DNA of 64,000 bases from Arcuatula senhousia (taxonomy: Eukaryota; Mollusca; Bivalvia; Mytilida; Mytilidae), in contig CAXARO010000164.1 of NCBI GenBank assembly GCA_963971305.1, forward strand, positions 1 through 64,000, given 5' to 3'. Made by a program: the position numbers and the translations under genes. Numbering within the stretch: position 1 is the stretch's first letter; every line of letters starts with the position of its first letter. Under the pieces are notes generated by a model. It made no database searches and was not told the DNA's origin. It saw only the letters and a list, made by a program, of their open reading frames with translations. Below are positions 51,295 to 61,454 of the stretch, in pieces.

Positions 51295-51845
51295 TGAACC
51301 AAAAAAATTACTGTCTATACCAGACACAGTCATTTTTTTACTGCCTTACACTGCTATTTATTGTGACACTACTGCCAAACAACAGTGAATTACCATTATC
51401 ACCCTATACAATCAAGGACAGTTTGTGACAGTGATTTCCTTCCGCCTATAATGCACTGTCCTACATTGGTCTGCACTGTCCGGCATTGGTACAGTTTCGC
51501 ATAGATCGTGACAGACTTTACCTGGATTGTTAATCACTGTCCTAAATTGTTACAATTTTGGGCAGTAGTTAACAATTTTACCTGTATTGTTTATCACTGT
51601 CCTGGTCCGTAACAATTTTGCACAGCAGTTGACAATTTTTCTTGACCTATTATGTACTGTCCACCATTGACATAGTAAAAGGTAGTTCTTGACAAGATAT
51701 CCACTAACTGTTATGCACTGTTGTGAATTGCTGCAGGAAATATTACGTCATGACAGATTTGTGTTTTCTGTCTTGAACTGTCATAAACTTAGGCAGGAAA
51801 TAAAAGATGGTAACAATTTATAATGGTCTCTTATTTACTGTTCTT
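51295..51845. repeat. Degenerate 60-bp tandem repeat
   Basis: A CACTGTCC-like box recurs at exactly 60-bp steps (51,475, 51,535, 51,595, 51,655, 51,715, then weaker near 51,776 and 51,836), accompanied by TGTTACAATTTT-like and GACAATTTT-like segments. Copies are strongly diverged, so this is an old array. No coding potential. Confidence 0.7.
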
Positions 51846-54160
51846 CATTTTGTGAGTTTATTGCGATGACGAGATTATTTTTATTTTTATTTGATTAATA
51901 TGCTTTAAATGCTTTTGTACCTAGAATCTTTTATAACCTAGCCCGCCACACCGAATGCGCGAGTTCTATGGGTTTTTTATTTTTATTTTCACATATTTTT
52001 CTATCAGATTTAAAACTGTCACATGCATTCTTAAAGCCACCTGGAAAAATCTTCTATTTAAAAAAATGAAAGAAACTTTTCTGAATCGCTAGTATTTGTT
52101 GTTCAAAATTAAGATTAATTAATATTTTGTTTAAGCATCGTCATGTATTAGATATAATATGCCTTTCTTACACTTACATTTTCAATGTAAATTTTAAAAC
52201 TTGGAAATAATTGTTTTTATAATTTTCATGTCAGTAATAATAATTGGAGAAGAAAGAACCCACTACAAATAATAAAAGAAACTAGAAGGAAAATGTGTGT
52301 ATGAGCGATGGGTGAACCGAGCCGCCCGTACTTGAAATAACGCCACCCCCCTCAAACATGAAGTTCTTAGTGACCTAAATTTAAGTGGGCGGTAACAGTA
52401 CACACCTATCGTGTTTAAATATTATGTCTTCAAACATGCATCCAACATTAAGTAAACAAAGAAATAAGCCATAGTTGTTCATGTGTAAAATATAGGACGC
52501 AGTGACCTATTTTCAAGTGGATGGTGAGTTTCTATTCAAATCAAATCTAGTATTAAAATATCATCAATGATCATTGGCATCCACTATGTAGTATTCAAGA
52601 TCACCAAAGTTTTACGGATACACCGATGATTGGATGCACGGACGCACAAGCGTAAAGATATAGCTCTAGCCAACATACATAAGTATCAAAGCAATGAAAA
52701 AACTTCTTTTCTGTGTTAAATGTATCTTTCAATATAATAAATTGTTTTATTTATAGCCTTTGTTTCTAATTGTAAAATTACAGGTCTATGGTTCTCTTAA
52801 GATAAAAATTAAAACGGGTCTCTAATTCCCGAGACTTACTCCATAGTTAAAATACATCCTTACCGCTTTTTACGCTTTTACCATTTTCCAGCGGATCGCT
52901 ATATTCTGCGCTTTGTATACTTATTTATTTCTGGGAAATAAATTAATCTTGCAAAAATATTTTGTCAGCAGAGTTATTTTTGCAAGATAAAATTATGCTT
53001 ATAAAGAATAAAGAATAGACTATTTTGTCTCTTTACCTTTAAAAATTAATATTTTTTTCCGACCAAAACATAAAATAACCCCCCTTTTTTAAATTAAGTT
53101 AAATGGTCCGGACCACATTATTTAAACATTATTTAGACGCATTTGTAAATTAACAAGTTACGCAATACTGCCGTGAAAATGTCTTGATGGGTGTCCTGCT
53201 GTGTGTGACCAGGCAGTAGACAGGATGTTTATTGTGAACGACATGTATATTACTTAATACCTGCATGTCTGTCTAGGTAGCAGGTTAATTAGCCAAACGC
53301 GTACCTGAGGCAGTTTGCACTCAGAGGTGAGAGTTCACAGTTTAAGAAAATCATCAGTTTTACTTTAAACATTCAACGCAGGAAAATGCACTTGACAAGA
53401 AATGAAAGTATTTTATGCATGTACACATACTTCTTATTCGTTCCGTTTTGTATAACAATAATTTAAAAAGTGGTTGAAACACTTGATGCAATCAAACATC
53501 ACATTATTTTATATGGATGCATTGACTAAGAACTTGTCATGAAAGATCTACCTACTTCGTGTTCTACTATAAGACCCCTTCCAATCTAATCATACCGAAT
53601 CTAAGTAGACATAAGCTATAATCAAAATCATTATTTCTCGAGAGAGGTGAGCACGCACTTGTCTTATTACTTTATTTTCTTCTATAAAAGTTTTTTTTTA
53701 CTCTCAGACCCCGCCATATGCACTTCATTATTGCAAGTTTTAAGAAAATTAATTTATGGTATAGATTTATTAGGAGGTGTGAATAAATGTTACAAATTGT
53801 AGCGCACACACGGTTAACCTTTTTATTTTTCTAGGCTCCATATATTGTACATGTTGCGAAAAAAAGATACGTGTTGCATTATGCGTTATCAATGACCTAC
53901 ATAATACATTATCATTTAAAGCGTGTATGTTGCAATTAAATCCCAGTCGCCCATCTACTTCCTGTTTTGAAAATATCAGTGATTTTACTCAAGGCATAAA
54001 ATCAGGACGCTACCAATAGTTAATCGTTCTATTAGTGTTCTTGTTGTTTAGTCTAACAAACTTTTTTTGAAAGATCTTCAAAATTCATTACTTTTCTATA
54101 TAATAATTTCCAAGAATTTACAAGTAATAACTCTTAATTTTTAAAAACTATTAGATAAAC
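51846..54160. other. Non-coding AT-rich region
   Basis: No open frame over about 60 codons with recognisable content, no RNA gene and no tandem structure seen. Individual short homopolymer and AT-rich runs only. Confidence 0.5.
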
Positions 54161-54166
54161 AGGCGG

Positions 54167-54265
54167 CAGATGTCTCTGCTAAGAATTCCCGGGGAAGCGG
54201 GTGAGGGCTTCTGCGAAAAGAAATTTCCCCGGTGGTGAGAAAACATCTGTCTCCCGAGAGACAGA
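54167..54265. other. Nested inverted repeats with GC-rich core
   Basis: In an AT-rich setting a GC-rich island forms nested arms: CAGATGT (54,167-54,173) with ACATCTG (54,243-54,249), and inside it CCGGGGAA (54,189-54,196) with TTCCCCGG (54,225-54,232). Directly after, TCTGTCTC-CCGA-GAGACAGA (54,246-54,265) makes an 8-bp hairpin that shares bases with the outer arm. It could be a small MITE or a structured RNA; nothing else supports either. Confidence 0.45.
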
Positions 54266-54269
54266 CTAC

Positions 54270-55500
54270 TGAGGCTTTCACAGTAAATCAAGATTATGAA
54301 ACATTACTATGGATGTTGTTTAATTTAATAAATGTGTTATGTTGATCAAAACTCTTTTAATTTAGTAGTGACAAAGGGGCAAATGCAACATTGGGTCCAT
54401 TCAACATAGAATTGAAAGACACTCCGGAAAATGTGCCACCTTAAAACTATTTCTGGGGAAAAAAGGGTTACCGGCTATGCTTTACCGCTGGTAAACTAAA
54501 GACGTACATTTCATTAAACAAATTAATGGTGTATGATTTTGACAAGAAACGGATAATAAGAAAAAAAAATAGCTAGACAAATACTAGGATATATTAGACT
54601 GCTGTTTACCGCTTAGACCTACTGTTCTTTTCTACAAGTCATGATCAAGTATATTATTTTGGACTATCTTCTTTGTAGTCGGTGACAAGGATAGCAATAA
54701 TGCAGCTCGTTCGACACATTAGAGAACTTGTTACCTTTCCAACTATCGATCGGTAAACATTCCAGCAAACTTGAATGTTATAGGATGTGTATTGCAGATC
54801 TAAGGACCGGCCTGAGGCAGTTTGAAAAGTTTAAGGTGGCAATGTGTTCATAGAATTGCAATTTTTTTTATTTACAAAAAAATGTACAAAGTTTTTTCCT
54901 CATATTAAAAAATCATTTAAAAAGTTAGTAAAATAAATATTAATTTTATGAATACATTATGCATTAAACAAGTTATTAATTGATCCTATATCTAAAGGGA
55001 AACAATGATAAAAAAAGTCCACTTCAACTTGAATGGTGAATGAAATAGAAGATTTGTGCTTTGAATTGTTACTTATATTTTTACAAGCATTGGTTATTTT
55101 GATTTTCTATCGTTCAAAGTACTTACAAATCACGGGGGGGGGTGTTACTCTGAGTACTTTAGGGTACAAATTTTATACCCACCCCATTCATATGTAGGCC
55201 TGCTTAAACAAATTAACCCATTCATATATTTTTAATGCATTTGAAATTACACAGAATATACTTAAACTTGACATGTTTTATAGTTATAGTTGTACAGTAT
55301 GCGAATTGCATATTTTAAAATTGTATGTCGCGCAAACCTAGTTATACCTATGCAAGAAACACCGAAAAGATTTTGAAGGATTTATATCATTTAATCAAGT
55401 TACATTAGATATGTTTTAAAATAGAAGTGATATCTATGTATGGTCGGAAAATATAATATATTATCTTCTGTAAGTATTTCTTCATTGACTTAATTTTCTT
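54270..55500. other. Non-coding AT-rich region
   Basis: No gene recognised. A run of ten G residues lies near 55,134-55,143. CCTGAGGCAGTTTG occurs at about 54,811 and also near 53,306, a short shared motif of unknown meaning. Confidence 0.45.
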
Positions 55501-55504
55501 CATA

Positions 55505-55940
55505 TGTTCGGGTCCGGTAGCTGAATTGGCCCGCAGCAGAGTCTATTTTGCCGTAAGAGGCGACTTAGGGTCTTGAGATTCTGATTCTGCCAGTGCGACA
55601 AAGTGTGTACCCTTGGTGGGTAAATATGATTCCCCTTGTCCGCGGGTGTTTTCAGGTCTATAATATGGAAATCCTAACCGCTGACCATAGTGAGCCAACG
55701 TTTGTTGAGAGTGTCACGCTTCATGCACGTAAAAGACCCCTTTGTTGACCGCCAAGATGAGCATCACATAGGGTATAATTTTTTCTACCCACCTCTCCCA
55801 TTTTCTTGTGGTCCTCAAAATTTGATATCCCCATTTCTCATCATCATTTCATGTTCATTTTATCACCTTTTTCATGTTCATCGCTTTCAAATGACCTATA
55901 TAGCGTTGCAAGGGCGTAAAACACCAACTCACTCTTAGTA
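55505..55940 (+). mobile_element. Candidate dispersed repeat (mollusc-type), about 435 bp
   Basis: Contains GTCCGGTAGCTGAATTGG near the left end, a CATGCACGTAAAAGACCCC box and GCGTTGCAAGGGCGTAAAAC near the right end. I recognise these from memory as part of an interspersed mollusc sequence. The left end faintly resembles a tRNA-type A box, so a SINE is possible. The 82-codon open frame at 55,690-55,938 lies inside it and has no recognisable domain. Confidence 0.35.
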
Positions 55941-56657
55941 TGTTCACAGTTTTAATTTCTTAACAAAAACTAACACAAGTAATAATATATTATATTAATT
56001 GAATTTTTATTTGAAATGCATAGTTGTGCCTTTATACCAGCTGCCGTTTTAAAATAAATCAAAGCGCTAAAGCGTTTAAAGGCAAGCGAAATATATAAGA
56101 ACTATAATAGATTTATTCTCTGTTAAAGTATATTGTTCAAAATGTTTGCGAAATTGTAATTTTGGTAAGCGAAGAAAGGACCGTCATAACACAATTGCAC
56201 ACACGTAAAAACGATATCGATTGAAACACCCCTTCGATTAAAATGCACTCGTCCCAATGATGTGTATTGTATACTGAATTTATGAATGGAAAAGATATTT
56301 TTCTTTCATTAACCAATCAAATAACAGAAATATATATACGAACAAATCAAGTAAATTATGAATACATAATGTATATTCTATCGCCTTAAACTAAAAAGTT
56401 CCTCATGTAAGATGCAAAGGAATAAATAAAACTTGTGCCGGTCATATAAAATGCCAATAAAAATGGAGATTTATAGAAGTGTGTATCATGTTAACAAATA
56501 TTGAAAAGTAATATAGAAAATAAAGCATTTTATTCCAGACTGGATGCAGGAAGATCACTCCGTCTAGACTGAAAAAAAACGCGAAAATCATCACTACTCT
56601 ATGGACTCCATAAGGCTTAGCTGGCGCTTGCCTAAAAATCTGTCAAAAAGTCAAAAC
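55941..56657. other. Non-coding AT-rich region
   Basis: No open frame, repeat or RNA gene recognised. Confidence 0.45.
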
Positions 56658-56879
56658 TGGCCGGATTTCGTTAAACAGGAAGTAGGTGAGCGACAGACCT
56701 GAAATCGAATCCCCCGTTATGGGACCTCACCCTGATGCTGTATACAAAATATCAAGTGGCTGTGATCATTAGTTGCTGAGAAAACTGTTACGAAAATTAT
56801 TTCCCAGCCCGCACGCCGCCCACCCGCCCGACATTCACCATTGTATAACCCGTATTTTTCACTCCGTGAAATCCGGCCA
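56658..56879. mobile_element. MITE-like element with 12-bp terminal inverted repeats
   Basis: TGGCCGGATTTC at 56,658-56,669 is perfectly inverted at 56,868-56,879. The 222-bp span contains GAATCCCCCGTTATGGGACC and a GC-rich CCGCCCACCCGCCCG tract, unlike its AT-rich surroundings, and has no coding capacity. No clear target-site duplication is visible, so the superfamily is open. Confidence 0.55.
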
Positions 56880-57370
56880 ATTATAGTTAGTATTGCCTGA
56901 GTTAAGCAGTTACTAGGAATACTTCATTCGAAAACACTCCTAAGTATTTCTTAAGTCATTCCTAGATGCTTCCGTAAGTCTAAGAACCTTGCTTATGGCT
57001 TTTCTAAGGAAAGCTTCGGGAACACCACCCCAGATTAATACTGCAAAAGATCAAAACGGAAAATTAATTTTATTTAAAGGGTGATCTAGCAAAACGTACA
57101 AAGGTGAGATTTACTTGTCACTTCCTGCATTTGTAGGTTTTTTTGAAATTTTCTAAACCATGAATCATATTTTAACAGTGAAAGTCCTTCAAATGAGCCA
57201 TGACTAATAATAAATTTGAATAAAAAAGAAAGAGCAAAATATAGAACTGCTTTTTCAAGGAAAAGTAGCGAAAATATATCATGAATGTAGGTTTGGTCGC
57301 GTTTGGACATGTATTCCACAACCAATGTTTATGATTGATAGGCTGGCACATGATAGGCAAAGTGTTTTCC
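56880..57370. other. Non-coding region
   Basis: Repeated CTAAG/CTTAAG motifs at 56,895-57,010, otherwise unremarkable. Short open frames on - at 57,086-57,360 have no recognisable domain and AT-driven composition. Confidence 0.4.
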
Positions 57371-57540
57371 GAATCTAGGTGCTTTCGTCGAGGTCCGCTT
57401 TCGATTTACCAACAATGCATTTTCTGAAAATCTAGGTGCTTTCCTCGACGTCTGCTATCGCTTTTCCGAGAAAAAAACATTTTCTGAAAATCTAGGTGCT
57501 TCTTCGAGGTCCGCCATCGCTTTTCCAAGAAAAACAATTC
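57365..57540 (+). repeat. Short tandem repeat, three units of about 57-60 bp
   Basis: TCTAGGTGCTT occurs at 57,374, 57,431 and 57,491, each followed by a TCGAGGTCCGC-like and a TCGCTTTTCC-like segment. The second and third units are preceded by TTTTCTGAAAA. Confidence 0.7.
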
Positions 57541-57819
57541 GGCCTCACGAATTATCCATTTTATGGCTTGAAACTTTGTTGACGTGTTGATTTTATTTAG
57601 TGTTTTATTTGGTTATTTCAACTTATTGTTAAATTTGGTTATTTTGTGTGGTCTCAAGCGTCAACATTCAGCATTCTTTTCAAAATGAGGTCTTGTTCAA
57701 AATCTATGAAGACTACCAAGAAAGTTTTTTTTTTAATTTTTTAAATTAATGGCGATTAATTCTACAAAAGACCTAGTGCAAAAGGCAAAAAATGTTTCAA
57801 ACCCGTCTTCCGTCGATAA

Positions 57820-58185
57820 ATTAAGTTCATTGTGAAAAGCCGGATTGGAAGGTTATTTTACAAATTTCTCTGGCAAAAGAACGCGTGCAACTGTCCCGGG
57901 GCCACTGTCCTCTATCAAGCAGGAGTACCAGAGCAAGATATCTGGCCAAGAACCGACAATCGCTCAGTAGAAAGCGTTAGAAAATATAAACGTCCGTCTG
58001 TTCTGTTTACTGGAATGCCATCACTTAGCATCCTTTGTTCAATTTCTACTTTCGGGTACAAGCATCTCTTAATAGAGATTTCTCAACTTCATACGGTTGC
58101 TTTCGTACAACGAAAGGGGAGCGGTTATTGGTCATGCAGTCAAATTAAGATGAAAACAAGCTTATTGTGCACAAGTTTCCCGTAG
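57820..58185 (+). pseudogene. Decayed tyrosine-recombinase-like (Crypton/DUF3504-type) C-terminal fragment
   Basis: The frame is open from 57,820 to a stop at 58,183-58,185, without a credible start (first candidate GTG at 57,832). Codons at about 57,874-58,002 read GATVLYQAGVPEQDIWPRT, then DNRSVESVRKYKRPS. This matches the C-terminal box of tyrosine recombinase-like proteins of the Crypton/KIAA1958/ZMYM group, in which an H-x-x-R motif precedes 'ATxLY-AGV-EQ', followed by 'TGHRS' and the nucleophilic Tyr in 'VRxYKR'. Here the H-x-x-R is replaced by a sequence with neither residue, and TGHRS has become TDNRS, while the Tyr remains. The frame after YKRPS is not recognisable. An inactive relic; the identification rests on about 40 residues. 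Confidence 0.5.
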
Positions 58186-58486
58186 TAAAGTTAGAATTAA
58201 AACATATTTTTAGTTTTAATTGATTTTTCTTTTTATATTTTTCAAAAATGTGTTTTTAAATAGAATATGAACTCAAATTTTGGTTTGGTCTTTAGTTAGA
58301 CCAACGAATCGTTCTTTGAAACGTAACCGTTGAGTAACGGTTGTGTTACGTACCGCAGTGACAAGTAAACACTTCTCAGGGATTAGCTCTAAGATAACCT
58401 TTGTTTTTTAAATTTTAATCCCCCTAGCGGCCAGGTAAAATTTGAAAAATACCAAGAACTAATTTGAAGGGGGGACATCAATTTTT
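58186..58486. other. Non-coding AT-rich spacer
   Basis: Nothing recognised between the recombinase relic and the next element. Confidence 0.4.
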
Positions 58487-59054
58487 ATACCCCCACTCGT
58501 AAGAGAGGGGACTATATTGCAATCACCTTGTCCGTCCGTCTGTCCGTCCGTAAAAAACTTCCGTAACAGATTTCTCAGCTTCTACTGAAGGGATTTATTT
58601 CAAATTTAGTATACAGCTTTATCATGATGAGTTGAATCGTGCCTTAATTTCCTTTCCAGGTCAGTCGCGCATCCACTTCCTGATTCCTGATACTACTTAG
58701 ACTTTTTAGGGTAAAAAATAGACAATTTTTCGTAACAGATTTCTCAGCTTCTACAAGAGGGATTGATTTCAAATTAAGTATACAGCTTTATCATGATGAG
58801 TTGAATCGTGCCTCCCCTTTCCAGGTCAGTCGCGCATCCACTTCCTGTTTTCTGATCCGACTTAGACTTTTTTAGGGTAAAAAATAGACAATTTTTCGTA
58901 ACAGATTTCTCAGCTTCTACAAGGGGGATTTATTTCAAATTTAGTATACAGCTTTATCATGATGAGTTGTATGGGGCTTCCTTTTCAGGTCAGTTGCACA
59001 TCTGCTTCCTTTTTTTCATCTTCGTCCGTTTTCTGAATGGTCGAGTGGGGGTAT
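58487..59054 (-). mobile_element. Pearl-like non-autonomous element, three core repeats
   Basis: A perfect 13-bp terminal inverted repeat, ATACCCCCACTCG at 58,487-58,499 and its complement at 59,042-59,054. Next to the left end is a CCGT tract (58,528-58,553, ACGG on the other strand). Then come three tandem core copies beginning CGTAACAGATTTCTCAGC at 58,562, 58,731 and 58,897 (169 and 166 bp apart), each with AGTATACAGCTTTATCATG. The architecture is the same as the element at 40,277-40,702 but the sequence and orientation differ. Confidence 0.65.
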
Positions 59055-59690
59055 GCTTAGCACGACTTAGTACAACCCCTTGTTTTTGTCAGAATTATTT
59101 TTGCGCAGTGCGCCAAACATATTCATAATAATGATATAAATGCTGGATGTCCGTACGTCCGTAACATTTTTTTGGCATCAGATAAATGTACCATGTATTT
59201 GCAGACAGGTAAAATATGTTTTCAGGTCTGTCGCCTATATACGTTAACCGAGCCAACTTAGAATTTTTTTTTTTGCACTCGGCAGGAATTCCGTTCTTGT
59301 TCAAACACAAATTCTTCTTTAAAATATTTTTTCTTCAACGCTGTAACGGCGTTTAAATTTTTCTCTTTACTTCTGGTTTTCTCAAAATATTTTTTCCTAT
59401 AAACTAAATTTTTTAATGAACACAATACAACCCCTCCTTTCTCCTTTTCAAGTTTAATGGTTGGCACCTTTTTATAATTATATTCACTATACATTTTACT
59501 CAGATTCAAATGCATCTCAACTTTGTATAGTTTTGGGGAATTCACTTTATCTGTGCACTAAAGTGAAGCGGTCACAAAGACGAACAAATGTCTACGTCGA
59601 ACTTACCAAACTTATCTCTTCTTCTTTATGATACTGTTGTCTAATATAGATAAGTTAACGAATTCTTATTCAAAATTTCATTTAACCCTT
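59055..59690. other. Non-coding AT-rich region
   Basis: No convincing gene. A Lys/Glu-rich open frame on - (59,258-59,545) reflects T-rich composition on + and has no recognisable domain. GTCCGTACGTCCGTAACA near 59,149 looks like a fragment of another pearl-like element. Confidence 0.4.
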
Positions 59691-59694
59691 TACA

Positions 59695-59898
59695 GTCTTA
59701 GTAGGCTCGGAAAACACGAAGTGGGTATAACTCAATGACATTATGCTAAAGCTGTTAACCAAATTGAAAATTAATCCTAACACAAGAAGCAGAGGATATA
59801 AGTTACAAAAATTTTGAACAAACCAATAGAGACAGACGGATGGACGAAGGACAAGTAATTGGGAATATTTCCCCATTTTTTAGAAGTGGGGGTATAAT
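59695..59898 (+). mobile_element. Pearl-like right-arm fragment
   Basis: A degenerate ACGG-like tract (GACAGACGGATGGACGAAGG near 59,830) followed by a CCCC...GTGGGGGTATAAT end at about 59,870-59,898, the same kind of terminus as at 59,054. No complete left partner seen. Confidence 0.4.
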
Positions 59899-60055
59899 AA
59901 TACTTTTCTATGATGATGATAAATTTCATAGAAGAGTAATTAAAGAAAAAAAATTAATCGGCTGTTTTATAGCAGGATTGTTAAAAAAAACCCCAAATAT
60001 TTATTAAGTCAAAAATTAAATGTAACAATCAATTAACCCTAAAATGCACATTATT

Positions 60056-60120
60056 ATATCCCCGACTGAAAATTAAGGGGATATTTTATTGAGGGGGTGT
60101 TCGTCTGTCCTTCCATTAAA
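60056..60120. mobile_element. Pearl-like left-arm fragment with hairpin
   Basis: ATATCCCC (60,056-60,063) is inverted as GGGGATAT at 60,077-60,084, then TTCGTCTGTCCTTCC, again a C-rich end next to a CCGT-like tract. A fragment only. Confidence 0.35.
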
Positions 60121-60803
60121 TCTCGGGGTACCAATTGTATATAAGCAACTCCTCCCAAACCTTCTAATAGAATTTCATTAAAAAAATACACAATCCTACA
60201 TGACAAACTGAACATGTTCACTCCTACCTATTTTAAACTCTGTTATAGGTGGCGGATGGGGGGATAGGGAAATCATTTGTGCCAAGCATTTCATTTGTGG
60301 CAAGGTGCTCACAGGTTTCTAGTTTTAGGTGATTTTTGAGGGTTTGAAGGTGTTTCGAATTTAAATACTATAGATAATGATAAAAGACGAGTATAAAAAT
60401 ACCAATAACTGTTAAATCAAAGGGTTTTAAGCGCATGTAGTTATAGTTGTGAATTTTATTCCCTAATTTGTTTATTTCGTGTACATTATAACAATGTTCC
60501 ATTTTTGCAATTTTAATGAAAAAAAATATATATTTAAAATTTTATTGAACTTGTAATTTGAAGATAGTATTTACAGTTAAAAAGGCCATACAGGATAGAT
60601 GCTAGTAGTTAAATAAAGGTTTATAAACGAGTTATCGACATACATGAACATTGATTTCTCCCGAAAACGTGTTACGGTTATGATACGTAGCAACCGTGCC
60701 TGATACGTAGCAAGTCGAGAAATCTCTATTAAACGAGTCTTATATTGGTGAAACTGAAGCACTTAGTAGTGTGTTTACGTAGTTGCTTGGTTGGTAAACT
60801 AAC
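60121..60803. other. Non-coding AT-rich region
   Basis: No gene recognised. GATACGTAGCAA occurs twice close together (near 60,682 and 60,702). Confidence 0.4.
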
Positions 60804-61089
60804 GCAACGACCATTTGATTTTCTGGGGGGGGGGGGCTGGGATTTTCACCCAAGCCGGGAATTTTTTTCGACCGCTTCACGGGCCAACTTATTTTTTTCC
60901 ATACGCTCAATGCTAGAAAATTTTGTTCATAAAATCTCTTTTTTTTTCTAAAGCGCAAAATGAGGGCCAGATTATTTTTTTCGCCCTATAAGCTGGCCAG
61001 ACTATTTTTTAAGGCCAAAATCAGAGCCAGAATATATATATATATATTTTTAAGTTCCAGCCCCACCCCGAAAATCAAATGGTCGGTGC
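60804..61089. mobile_element. MITE-like element with 20-bp terminal inverted repeats
   Basis: CGACCATTTGATTTTC at 60,808-60,823 is perfectly inverted at 61,070-61,085, and the match extends to 20 bp with one mismatch (60,804-60,823 / 61,070-61,089). Inside, next to the left arm, is a run of 12 G, and the interior has repeated GGCCAGA-TATTTTTT segments and a (TA)n tract near 61,033. No coding capacity and no clear target-site duplication. Overlapping short open frames on both strands are by-products. Confidence 0.55.
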
Positions 61090-61454
61090 CAAATCAAATG
61101 TGTCGAAATTCTTTCATGGGTTATGTACAGATTTGTATAGAAATTTAATTCATATATGGTATATGGACACCACCTTGAAATAGAAGATCTTTTTTGTCAG
61201 CTGTAAACGTTAATGTGATGTTTGGCATAAGGATAAGAGGTTACACGTGTGCTCTATATATTTGTGTTTGAGGAGTTCCTTTAGTTTTTTTTTTCTAAAT
61301 ATAGGAGTATCTCCGGGTTGCTTATAAACTTGTGGTTTTGATTCCGATTCTGATACAAAAATATGCGCAAATAAAACACATAGAACTTCGAGCGAGCGTT
61401 GTATCAGGCTAGGTTATTATTAATAAAAATATTCTTGTCGCCGTCAAAAACTAG
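61090..61454. other. Non-coding spacer
   Basis: Nothing recognised up to the abrupt joint with the minisatellite at about 61,455. Confidence 0.4.

Noticed and set aside
59258..59545. 95-codon Lys/Glu-rich - strand frame
   Set aside because: No domain, AT-driven composition, no splice or neighbour support.
60740..61148. Overlapping + and - frames of 62-72 codons
   Set aside because: They cross the inverted repeats and homopolymer runs of the MITE-like element.
51291..61454. The whole 10-kb interval between minisatellite blocks as a single large inserted element
   Set aside because: The minisatellite phase is not restored across the two joints and no matching termini or target duplication were seen; copying of a minisatellite block to the right side explains the pattern better.
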